DNA of 18,185 nt from CAVSWN01 sp046728115 (GTDB lineage Bacteria > Acidobacteriota > Vicinamibacteria > Vicinamibacterales > CAVVIG01): assembly GCA_046728115.1 (NCBI GenBank), contig JBKPDW010000597.1, positions 1-18,185 on the forward strand, read 5' to 3'. Positions 1 through 7,052 of the stretch are shown piece by piece (position 1 is the stretch's first letter; each line of letters opens with the position of its first letter). The notes below the pieces were generated by a model. That model did no database searches, was not told where the DNA came from, and saw only the letters and a program-made list of their open reading frames with translations. The translations under genes were made by a program, and so were the position numbers.

Positions 1-283
1 GTTTGTAGCCCCGGTAGATCCAGGCTTCCGCGTTGTCATTGCGCTTAGACAATGCCCTACGAAGCGGCTGTCCGAGCACGACGATTACCTGTTCTCGGTC
101 CATGCCCACCAGCACGTGGCCGTTTTCGATAGCCGTTCGGATTCCTGGCGGCAGCTCGCCGTGAGACGCGAAATACTCTGCTCGCCTAACGCTTGCGAAT
201 GCTGACCTCGGCAAGTTCACACAGCCCCAAGGCGCCGCTGCGACTACGAAGACTTGCGCCGCGACCAGCAACTTCAAGGCCAT
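1..283 (-). CDS. BamE/SmpA-like small envelope protein, C-terminus cut by window edge
   Basis: The reading frame opens at the ATG at 283-281 and stays open to the left edge, giving 94 residues. An in-frame stop about 11 codons upstream leaves no other ATG, GTG or TTG, so this start is fairly safe. The N-terminus (MALKLLVAAQVFVVAAAPWG then Cys) looks like a signal peptide ending in a cysteine, but PWGC is not a canonical lipobox, so lipidation is uncertain. Residues about 45-75 read as E-L-P-P-G-I-R-T-A-I-E-N-G then V-G-M-D-R-E-Q-V and L-G-Q-P. That pattern (aI..G.v.vGMt.eqV....G.P) is typical of the SmpA/OmlA/BamE-like fold, a small domain in outer-membrane lipoproteins. Recognition is from motif memory, not a search. 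It is divergent from the gene at 470. No clear Shine-Dalgarno sequence precedes it. Confidence 0.6.
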   Translation of the reverse strand, partial: MALKLLVAAQVFVVAAAPWGCVNLPRSAFASVRRAEYFASHGELPPGIRTAIENGHVLVGMDREQVIVVLGQPLRRALSKRNDNAEAWIYRGYK

Positions 284-469
284 GGTTGAGCTGCTCGCTG
301 ATAGGCTGGTTCACGATCGTAACAGACCGACCGATTGCCGCGCGCCGAGGGAGACCACAACCCGCTGCCTAAACAGATGGTCGATGAGGCGCAGCTCGAC
401 CGTCATGTCCCGTCCGGCGTAAGCTGGGAGGTGAGGTTCCTTTGGTGCCTGCACGAGATGAGGTGCACG

Positions 470-820
470 ATGCGGATCATCCACTTCGAGTTCGGAGCCC
501 TCGACGTCGACGGCATCACCTACGAGCACGATATCGTTATCGACCAGGGTGACATTCACAAACGCAAGAAGAAAGCGTCCAAGAAGTTCCGCGATGCCTT
601 CGGTCACACGCCACTGTCGTTGGAAGAAAACATTCCCTGGCGATGCACGCGCCTGGTCGTTGGCACTGGAGCCTATGGGCGGCTTCCCGTGATGGACGCA
701 GTGAGGCGTGAGGCCGACGAGCGTGGCGTGCAGTTGATCGTTCTGCCAACGGCGGAGGCCATCAAGGTCCTGCAGAAAGGGACGGGAAAGATCAACGCAG
801 TTCTCCATGTCACCTGCTGA
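470..820 (+). CDS. Mth938-like domain protein (DUF498 family)
   Basis: A 116-residue protein matching the Mth938/Xcc1710-like family, small single-domain proteins related to mitochondrial NDUFAF3 whose bacterial role is unknown. Visible family features are DGITYEHDIVI near the N-terminus, a basic stretch HKRKKKASKK, FGHTPLSLEE, the strongly conserved VVGTGAYGRLPV loop, a later LPTAEA segment and the terminal NAVLHVTC. The frame is open from 335, but the family begins about where MRIIHFEFG starts. GAGGTG lies 5-6 bases before the ATG at 470, so this start is preferred over 335 and 458. The protein has no signal peptide and should be cytoplasmic. It is transcribed alone, divergently from the BamE-like gene. 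The family call is firm and the function unknown. Confidence 0.85.
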   Translation: MRIIHFEFGALDVDGITYEHDIVIDQGDIHKRKKKASKKFRDAFGHTPLSLEENIPWRCTRLVVGTGAYGRLPVMDAVRREADERGVQLIVLPTAEAIKVLQKGTGKINAVLHVTC

Positions 821-1434
821 CGGAGCACCTTCGTCGCATTGAAGCGATGTAGACTCCACACGGAGCACCTGTTGGTGTCGTCCTGGCGTGATCTAGCGCA
901 GTGCTGCGGGTTTCGTGGGCACGTTCTGGATCGCACGATCCCGCGTCCACATGGTGCAGCAGTTCGGGCAGTAGTGTTCGCCGGAGTCGGTCTGCGGGAG
1001 CGTCTCCAGTTGTGAACGCCGCACTTCATCCAGACGTTCCAACGCGGGACCACGCGCCTGAATGACCCCGCGACCCTACGTCTGCGGGACTTGACCGACT
1101 ACGTTTACGACACGATTAGCGGAAAATCGGTTAGACGGTAGCCGGCTCAGCTGAATGCGTACCGCGGCGAAGCCCTGTCCGATGCAGCAGGCCGCGGAAC
1201 GATCTGCTGCTGTCGAAAGATCAGGACCGCTCTGACGGGATACTCGTGCCGTGTCCTGCATCCGCTCGAGCGATGACGTGCTCGCGCGACGGAAGTTCTA
1301 AAGTGGTTGACAACCCGGCCTCGGCGAAGCGGAACTGCCCCTCGAAGAAGGCGTAGGCCGGATCCCAGCGTGTGCCGCCGACGATCGTGGCGAAGACTGT
1401 CTACGGCGCGCAAAAAAAATGTCGGCTTGAGCGG
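821..1434. other. Gene-poor degenerate region
   Basis: I see no intact gene here. Two short minus-strand peptides look protein-like. At 893-1042 about 49 residues (possible TTG start, no ribosome site) include LDEVRRSQLETLPQTDSGEH followed by YCPNCCTMW, a half zinc-ribbon. At about 1221-1400 about 59 residues include GGTRWDPAYAFFEGQFRFAE. On the plus strand about 42 residues near 1015-1140 (around TRLNDPATLRLRDLTDYVYD) end at TAG. None has a proper start or full domain, so I read them as gene fragments. The decamer CGGAGCACCT occurs twice, at 821-830 and 861-870, exactly 40 bases apart. Confidence 0.35.
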
Positions 1435-1440
1435 TATACT
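1435..1440 (+). promoter_or_regulatory. -10 box (TATACT) of the following relic gene
   Basis: TATACT matches TATAAT at five of six bases and lies 11 bases before the ATG at 1452. An A-rich run at 1412-1419 lies upstream, but I see no convincing -35 hexamer. The spacing implies a transcript with almost no 5' leader, as at 7033 and 9799. Confidence 0.45.
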
Positions 1441-1451
1441 GTCTCACCGAA

Positions 1452-1764
1452 ATGCGTGCCGTGTTCGCGGCCTTTATCGGACTGGTCATGCAGATCGCTG
1501 CACCCACACAACCCCGCTCCTTCAGATTGTTCGTGAACCGTTGCAGCCTGGAAGTGAAGCGGCATTTCACGCGATTGAGAAAAGACAGGGCTCGCATCTC
1601 GGCCCGCACTCGAGTGTCCCCACCCGTACCTGGGGGCTGAATCTCTTACGGGATCGAAAGAGGTGTGGTGGTTCAACGGCTACGAGTCGCGGACTGAGCA
1701 GAAACAGGTTTACGACGCGTGCTCGCAGAACGCGTCACCGGAGACCGGTATTTCGCCGGCATGA
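1452..1764 (+). pseudogene. Decayed secreted hypothetical protein (WWFNGYES family), several frameshifts
   Basis: Protein-like segments of one family follow each other across three reading frames. From 1452 there is a signal peptide (MRAVFAAFIGLVMQIAAPTQ). The next frame gives PLLQIVREPLQPGSEAAFHA ending in IEK. The original frame then gives about DRARISAR. A third frame from 1612 gives ECPHPYLGAESLTGSKEVWW and then FNGYESRTEQKQVYDA, before TGA at 1762-1764. This order (LQIxREPxKPG near the N-terminus, then PHPYLxxESLTGxKEVWWxNGY) matches a family of small exported proteins of unknown function that I recall from Acidobacteria and Proteobacteria. At least three frame changes are needed, so it cannot be functional. 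The promoter and start codon are still recognisable. The C-terminal half is missing. Confidence 0.7.
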
Positions 1765-1992
1765 TCAACGGCGAGGCCCGACTCCCGAGTCGACCTGTCG
1801 GGAACACCGCAGGATGAAGTCCTCCACTTCGTGCAGCCTTACACAGATGGTCCGAATCGGTTGCAGACGGCCACCGTCGTCAAGTCGTTTCAGATGGTCA
1901 TCGAGGCGTTCACCGAACTTGAGCGCGTCGGCGAGCGGCTCCGCCAACATGGACTGGCGACGCCTCGTAGCGCTTTCAAGATATTTCCTTAA
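1710..1992 (+). pseudogene. C-terminal relic of an unrecognised protein, one frameshift
   Basis: This is a second protein-like stretch directly after, and overlapping, the previous relic. One frame from about 1710 reads LRRVLAERVTGDRYFAGMIN and continues GEARLPS. After a frame change near 1790-1800 another reads DLSGTPQDEVLHFVQPYTDG, later LQTATVVKSFQMVIEAFTEL, and ends ATPRSAFKIFP at TAA 1990-1992. It is coherent and ends in a natural-looking stop, so I take it as the tail of a gene that lost its N-terminus. I do not recognise the family. Its end overlaps the proposed start of the di-heme protein by 44 bases, which weakens the upstream start for that gene. Confidence 0.5.
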
Positions 1993-3388
1993 TGGAGTGG
2001 CGACGGTCTTTGGTCGGAAAGCCATTGTTGTGATGGGGTTCGGTTTCGCTGCCGCCGTAGTGGGGGCGTGCCAGAATTCACAGCCCGCTCCTGGAGTTCG
2101 TGACCCGGGAGTGCGGGGTGGACCGCCGAGTGGCGGGGGACCTCTGGCGGGCCTGACTCCGGACGAAGACGCGTCCTTTAAGGATGGGCTCGCGAAGTTC
2201 CTCGATATTGAGTCGGTGCCCGACGGGCTTGGGCCTCGGTTCAACTCCAACCAATGTTCGTCATGTCACTCTCAACCGGGCGTGGGTGGATCGAGCCCAA
2301 CCTCGAATCCGCTGATCGCTGTTGCCACGTTGAACGGTGCAAGAAACACGGTACCGTGGTTCATTACACAAAATGGGCCAATCCGTGAAGCACGGTTTAA
2401 GTTGAATCCTCAAGGAACTCCGGATGGTGGCGTTCATGCCATTTTCACAATCGCGGGTCGTCGTGATGCCGCGGGCTGTGGCATTTCGCAACCTGATTTT
2501 CTGCCAGCGGGAAACGCGCAGACCGGCCAAGGTGGGAACTCAAACATCATTTTCCGGATCCCAACGCCAGTTTTCGGCGATGGGCTCATTGAAGCGATTC
2601 CCGACTCCGAGATCCTGTCGAAAATGAACGCTGCCTTGTCTCAGAATAGACAACTGGGAATTCAGGGTCATCCCAACGCAATTATCAGCGGCACGGCGAA
2701 CCTGAGCGGCAACGATGGGACGATCACGCGATTTGGTTGGAAGGCACAAAATCACCTCCTTACGTTCTCGGGTGAGGCGTACAACGTCGAAATGGGGGTG
2801 ACGAATCAACTCTTTCCGCATGAGCGAGACGAGACGTCGGGCTGCGTCTTGAATGCTATTCCAGAGGACACCGTGAGATTTTCGGACCAGGCAGATACCA
2901 CCATCCTCTCCGACGTTGATGCCTTCGCCAACTTCATGCGTCTGCTGGCTCCGCCGGTACCCGCGCCGGACACGTCGTCCACACAGTCGGGCCGGGGCTT
3001 GTTTGCGACTACGGGATGCGCCGGGTGCCACACACCATCGCTGACGACAGGCAACATGATCAAGAGTGGCTCATCGACAATACCGAGTGCCGTACTGAGC
3101 CGCAAGACCGCCAACCTCTACTCGGATTTTCTCGTCCATAACATGGGCGTCGGTTTGTCCGACGGCATCAATCAGGGCGGTGCCGGTCCGAACGAGTTCA
3201 GGACTGCACCGCTATGGGGCGTCGGGCAGCGCGTCTTCTTCCTACATGATGGACGGACGACAAACATTGTCGATGCCATCGAAGATCATAGAAGTCGTGG
3301 GAGTGAGGCGAATCAGGTGATTGAGCGCTTCAATCGCCTGACTGAGGCACAACAGCAAGACGTCATCAACTTCCTGCGTTCTCTGTAG
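1949..3388 (+). CDS. Di-heme cytochrome c oxidoreductase (DHOR/DUF1111 type), exported
   Basis: About 479 residues from the ATG at 1949. Two c-type heme sites are present: CSSCH at residues 103-107 and CAGCH at 357-361. The C-terminal pattern EFRTAPLWGVGQRVFFLHDG followed by AIEDH is characteristic of the di-heme oxidoredictase family related to bacterial cytochrome c peroxidases. The N-terminus has basic residues, a hydrophobic run (AIVVMGFGFAAAVVG) and Cys41 in VGAC, suggesting a lipoprotein in the periplasm. The start is uncertain: GTG at 1997 would give a shorter, more typical signal peptide, ATG at 2033 is also possible, and none has a good ribosome site. The frame is open back to 1307, but that part encodes the relics in other frames. 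GC is low for this window (32 and 33 of 60 bases on lines 2401 and 2521). Its electron partner is unknown. Confidence 0.85.
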   Translation: MDWRRLVALSRYFLNGVATVFGRKAIVVMGFGFAAAVVGACQNSQPAPGVRDPGVRGGPPSGGGPLAGLTPDEDASFKDGLAKFLDIESVPDGLGPRFNSNQCSSCHSQPGVGGSSPTSNPLIAVATLNGARNTVPWFITQNGPIREARFKLNPQGTPDGGVHAIFTIAGRRDAAGCGISQPDFLPAGNAQTGQGGNSNIIFRIPTPVFGDGLIEAIPDSEILSKMNAALSQNRQLGIQGHPNAIISGTANLSGNDGTITRFGWKAQNHLLTFSGEAYNVEMGVTNQLFPHERDETSGCVLNAIPEDTVRFSDQADTTILSDVDAFANFMRLLAPPVPAPDTSSTQSGRGLFATTGCAGCHTPSLTTGNMIKSGSSTIPSAVLSRKTANLYSDFLVHNMGVGLSDGINQGGAGPNEFRTAPLWGVGQRVFFLHDGRTTNIVDAIEDHRSRGSEANQVIERFNRLTEAQQQDVINFLRSL

Positions 3389-3511
3389 CGATTGGAGAAC
3401 GGCGCGCGCACGGCTCGCCACTCTTCCCGACATCAAGAGTCGGCAATGCTGAGAGCTGGATCCGGCGAGAAGCTCACGCGGTTGCGATGAGATCGCGAGC
3501 GAGCGAGCGCG

Positions 3512-3727
3512 GACTTAGGAGTACTGATCGTGAACGCGCGGCATCTCGAGCGCGCGCTCACGGTGTTCGTCGATCACTACAACCGCCATCGGCCTCATCG
3601 CAGCTTGGACCTCTCAACGCCGAACGGTCGCGAGTCGATTGAGACCTGGAACGCGATGCAACCGATCATCGTGAACCGTCGCGACCGTCTCGGCGGGCTT
3701 TTGCACGAATACGAGCGCGCGGCGTGA
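3512..3727 (+). pseudogene. C-terminal remnant of an integrase-core transposase (IS481/IS3-like)
   Basis: The frame ending at TGA 3725-3727 encodes ARHLERALTVFVDHYNRHRP followed by HRSLDL, then RRDRLGGLLHEYERAA at the end. HYNxxRPHRxL is the conserved C-terminal signature of DDE integrase-core transposases, and the RRDRLGGLxHEY tail is common in a subset of them. The helix-turn-helix and the catalytic DDE residues are absent. Upstream of the GTG at 3530 homology fades within six codons. Only about 70 residues of a protein usually over 300 remain, so it cannot transpose. Terminal inverted repeats were not found. Its end lies directly against the truncated hydrolase, suggesting that an insertion followed by deletion removed both missing parts. 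Confidence 0.8.
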
Positions 3728-4161
3728 CTCGGATCGAATTTGCGCACCGCACAGGGTGTGAATATCGATTGGCGCCCGTTCGGGAGTGTCATTCAAACAG
3801 GCATCCAGGTGCCGTTCATGTTCCTGCTGTCCGATCACGGCACCGAGAACGACCCGGTGAGCCGTCGCATCTTGAATCAGATCCAGGCGATTTACGATCG
3901 TCAGCCAACCGGCACGCGCGTGCGCGCCGCCATTCTCGGCGCCCACCACTTCACGTTCAGCGATGACGGCGCGCTGCTCAAGAACGCACTGTTTCGCGGG
4001 CTGCTGCGGCTGTTCGGGCGCCTTCACATCCCGGCCGCAGACAACTGGACGTGACGGCCTATGCGGTGCGGACGTTCTGCGACGCGCATTTGAAAGATAC
4101 GAGGGGCGTCCCGATCGTACTCACATCCCCGCGATTTCCCGAACCGGTCCTGTTGCTGTGA
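3728..4161 (+). pseudogene. Truncated, frameshifted alpha/beta-hydrolase C-terminus
   Basis: Starting immediately after the transposase stop, one frame reads NIDWRPFGSVIQTGIQVPFM, then FLLSDHGTENDP and AAILGAHHFTFSDDGALLKN, stopping at 4054. A shifted frame continues the same protein with QLDVTAYAVRTFCDAHLKDT and stops at TGA 4159-4161. The order (PFMFL.SDHG, a GAxHFxFSD segment carrying the likely catalytic His, LLKN, then a helix ending FxDxHLK) resembles the C-terminal half of a platelet-activating-factor acetylhydrolase-like or dienelactone-type hydrolase. The nucleophile elbow (GxSxG) and everything N-terminal are missing, and one frameshift lies near 4015-4045. A short protein from TTG 3740 is possible but unlikely to fold. 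Confidence 0.7.
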
Positions 4162-4302
4162 CCGTCGGCCGTAACGGCTGGTTGTGGAGGATTGGGACTG
4201 GAATGCAAATCGCAGGGCTCCGGCGACAGATTTCGTTCTCCTGAAGACACGCCCGTGAGATGACCGTTGACGAAACCACCCGGGGTTCCGTAAAACTCCC
4301 AC

Positions 4303-6633
4303 ATGGATACGTCCAGGCGCGCGGTGGTACGCAGCGATGTTCTCGGGCAATTTCCCGATCTCTTCAGCACGAAGGTCGTCAACGGCCGCCGCATCGAAGT
4401 CGACGAGGTCATCGGCACGCTGACGGCGGACCTGCGCCCCGCCATTGCCGCCGCGTTGTCGGCGCGTCGCGCGCGACTGGAGTCCGCGGCGCCGGTGCGC
4501 GAGAAATACGCGTGGCCCGACTGGAACGAGCGCTTCGAAGATCCCGTGACGGGCCGCCCCTGGACCCTCCGCGACATCGTCCAGGGCCTGATTGACAACT
4601 TTCTCGGACACGATACCGAACGGCGATGGCGCCTCAACGATGACGTGCCGGTCCCCGCCGATGCCCATCCGTCGCGCAATCCCGGCCTCGAGCTGACCGG
4701 CCCGTGGCACCCGCTGGACATGGCCATCAATGCCTTGAACAGCGCGGCGCCGATGAACATGCCCGACTTCGAAGACGCCTCTCCGCCTCACTTCGAGCCG
4801 GACGGCGCACCGCGGCACGAACCCATCGGCGTCTATGCGGCGCTGCAGAACGCGAAGGACATTTTCGAGGGCCGGTGGGAGGGCCGGGCGTACGAGGTGG
4901 TCAAGAAAGGCCAGCCGCGACGCTACACGATCGAGACGCCGCCGGCCGAGTGGCCCACGCGGTTCGTTCGGCCGCCCGGCATTCACGTCCGGTTCGATCA
5001 CATTACAGCGGCAGGCGAGCCGGTTCCTGGCGTCGTCGCGATCGCCGTGTTGTGGACGCTCAACACGTTCGACGCGCTCCGGCGTCTCGGCACCGGCGTG
5101 TACTTCTACATCCCGAAGCTCCAGACGCCGCACGAGGCGCTCATCATCGAGACGATCCTGTCGCGCCTCGAGCGCGTGTGCGGCGTCCCGTACGGCACGT
5201 TGAAGATCAAGGTCCTGTACGAAGAAGGCAATGCCGGACGGTTTCTTCCCGCTATTGCGTGGACGCTGCGGCGCCGCCTGCTCGGCACCAACGTCGGCCG
5301 CTGGGACTACCTTGGCAGCCTCATCGAGATCTGGAAGGACGATCCTAGCGGGGTCTATCCCGATCCTCAATCGGTCGGCATGGCGTCGCCGAACATGATC
5401 GCGTATCAGCGCTACAACGCGCTGACGATGCTGATGGCGGGAATGAAGGAGGGGAATCTCAGTCAGGCGGCGCCGATCGGCGGAATGGCGGCGGTGATGA
5501 TCTATCCGCCGGGCGATCCGTACGGCCGCTCGCGCTACAACCCGCTGGCACTGCGCGCCATGGTGATCGACAAGCTGCGCGAGCGGCTGCTCGGTCTCGT
5601 GTTCGTGCGGGCCAAGGTCGACTCGAACGACGCGCGTCCGACGCTCGAGGGCATTCTCGCGGGCCGGGTGAAGGGACGGCTCTACGATGCCTATCGCCAA
5701 AGCTGGGTTGCGAGCCCGGAGCCGTCGTACGTCGCGGCCGGCAACCGTCCTCTGCAGACGCCGGTCGACGGACTCCAGGCGATTGTCGACGCGCCGCTGG
5801 TCACGATCGACGTCAAGGGACAGCCGGTGCCTGCCGTCGGCAGCGGCCTTACCGCGACGGAGCGCGCGCTGCTGCGGTCGCGAGGCCTCCTGGACGAGCA
5901 AGGGCGCATCACGCCCTGGGTCGTCGTCGAGGAGGACCTGAACACGCCCGAGAAGCTGCTCACGCCCGACCGCTGGGCGGACATCTACGCGGTCCCTTCC
6001 GGCGAGATCACGATCGAGCACATCCAGCACGCCTTCTACATGGCGGCCAACTACGGGTTCCAGATTCTCAACGGCAATTTCGCTGCCGCAATCGACGATT
6101 ATGAGCTGTCGCTGCGTTTCATGAACGACCTGGCCACCTATCGCATCGACGTGTCATGGTTGTGGACGCTTTTGCATCACCAGGCGACGGTGAGCCGGGA
6201 TGGTTACCTGAAGGCTCCTGCGCTGACAGAGGACGGCGTCGTCCCGGCGTCGATCGCGATCCCGGTGGTAGCCGGGACGCGGGTGACGCCGGAGCTGTTC
6301 GAGCACCTTTTGCAATGTCACAACGACTGGACGGCCGCCTTCTTCGCGGAACTCGATCGGCGCGGCGATCCTGGCCGGTTCGACCGCGCGAAGGCGCCGG
6401 TCATCATGGAGATCCTCAGCCGGCAGTTGTCGTCCAAGCGCTACCTCCAGCACAGCGCACGCGTGCTGTTCGTCGTGGCGCCCGCACCTGTCGACGAGCG
6501 CGCGCAGTTGCTCGACGCGATTTTCGATCTGTCGCGAACGGAAATCGTCCAGCGCGTTCGTGGCGGTACGTTGCCGGCCTCGGCACTGAGCGCGCACGAT
6601 TACGTGCACGACATCTACCCTCCGGCTGGCTGA
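4303..6633 (+). CDS. Malate synthase, divergent A-type
   Basis: 776 residues. Malate synthase condenses glyoxylate with acetyl-CoA to malate in the glyoxylate shunt. The A-type landmarks appear in order: PDFEDA (154-159), FVRPPGIH with Arg223 where the family has VRPRGWH, VYFYIPKLQ, IKVLYEEGN with Glu307, and GTNVGRWDY with Asp335. Glu307 and Asp335 are 28 residues apart, the spacing of the two magnesium ligands in known enzymes. A later segment, MNDLATYRID then WLWTLLHH, parallels MEDAATAEIS..LWQW and puts the likely catalytic base at Asp609. It is longer than bacterial MSA (about 530), with extra sequence between GRWDY and the C-terminal domain. The second Arg of PRGWH is Pro here. There is no signal peptide, so it is cytoplasmic. 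The ATG at 4303 has only a weak ribosome site. No isocitrate lyase lies nearby. It might use another 2-oxo acid. Confidence 0.85.
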   Translation: MDTSRRAVVRSDVLGQFPDLFSTKVVNGRRIEVDEVIGTLTADLRPAIAAALSARRARLESAAPVREKYAWPDWNERFEDPVTGRPWTLRDIVQGLIDNFLGHDTERRWRLNDDVPVPADAHPSRNPGLELTGPWHPLDMAINALNSAAPMNMPDFEDASPPHFEPDGAPRHEPIGVYAALQNAKDIFEGRWEGRAYEVVKKGQPRRYTIETPPAEWPTRFVRPPGIHVRFDHITAAGEPVPGVVAIAVLWTLNTFDALRRLGTGVYFYIPKLQTPHEALIIETILSRLERVCGVPYGTLKIKVLYEEGNAGRFLPAIAWTLRRRLLGTNVGRWDYLGSLIEIWKDDPSGVYPDPQSVGMASPNMIAYQRYNALTMLMAGMKEGNLSQAAPIGGMAAVMIYPPGDPYGRSRYNPLALRAMVIDKLRERLLGLVFVRAKVDSNDARPTLEGILAGRVKGRLYDAYRQSWVASPEPSYVAAGNRPLQTPVDGLQAIVDAPLVTIDVKGQPVPAVGSGLTATERALLRSRGLLDEQGRITPWVVVEEDLNTPEKLLTPDRWADIYAVPSGEITIEHIQHAFYMAANYGFQILNGNFAAAIDDYELSLRFMNDLATYRIDVSWLWTLLHHQATVSRDGYLKAPALTEDGVVPASIAIPVVAGTRVTPELFEHLLQCHNDWTAAFFAELDRRGDPGRFDRAKAPVIMEILSRQLSSKRYLQHSARVLFVVAPAPVDERAQLLDAIFDLSRTEIVQRVRGGTLPASALSAHDYVHDIYPPAG

Positions 6634-7009
6634 GCATCGATTGTCACCGTTGGCTCGACCGCGTGGTCGGTCCCTTCTGTGCTGAGTGCTTACACACTCG
6701 TCCACCATCTGAAAGGTGATGCGGAACCGCCATCGAAGGCGCGGCGGAGGGCGCTCTCGTTCTCACGCGACCGATGTTCGACCGCCTGCGGGAAGGTACC
6801 GTCGCCGGCGTTCTTCGTGCTCTGGCGCAATCGACACCGGTTGCTCTGCTGTGACGTCGGGCGACCGGATACGCCGGTCGGGCAGGAAGGACACTGATCG
6901 CCCAGGCCGCGATCAGGTCGCTTCATCTGGGACGCTGGCGGACGCGTGAAATGTGAGCGTGATCGCACCGAATCCGTGGACGTCAATCGCGCCCAGCGGG
7001 CGGCGGACA
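6634..7009. other. Intergenic region with two small hairpins
   Basis: No gene is supported here. Short open frames on both strands lack ribosome sites and family motifs. Two perfect inverted repeats lie close together: CGACCGG/CCGGTCG at 6862-6868 and 6874-6880 (loop 5), and CTGATCG/CGATCAG at 6894-6900 and 6910-6916 (loop 9). Neither is followed by a T run, so they are not typical intrinsic terminators. A weaker stem CGACC/GGTCG lies near 6658-6671, just after malate synthase. Confidence 0.35.
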
Positions 7010-7038
7010 TTAGCATCGACGGCCGGGGGCCGTATAAT
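7010..7038 (+). promoter_or_regulatory. Sigma70-type promoter of the kinase relic
   Basis: A perfect TATAAT at 7033-7038 is preceded, with a 17-base spacer, by TTAGCA at 7010-7015 (four of six matches to TTGACA). Transcription would start about 7045, only some eight bases before the ATG at 7053. No Shine-Dalgarno sequence fits in that space, so the message would be close to leaderless. Confidence 0.65.
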
Positions 7039-7052
7039 CGGCGCCACTTTCC

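Noticed and set aside
821..870. Direct repeat CGGAGCACCT as a target-site duplication
   Set aside because: The copies are only 40 bases apart with no element between them.
1307..1948. N-terminal extension of the di-heme protein to 1307
   Set aside because: Arg/Ser-rich out-of-frame reading of two relic genes. The signal peptide lies downstream of 1949.
4024..6030. 668-codon minus-strand open frame opposite malate synthase
   Set aside because: Arg/Asp-rich low-information translation mirroring a GC-rich real gene, with no motifs or ribosome site.
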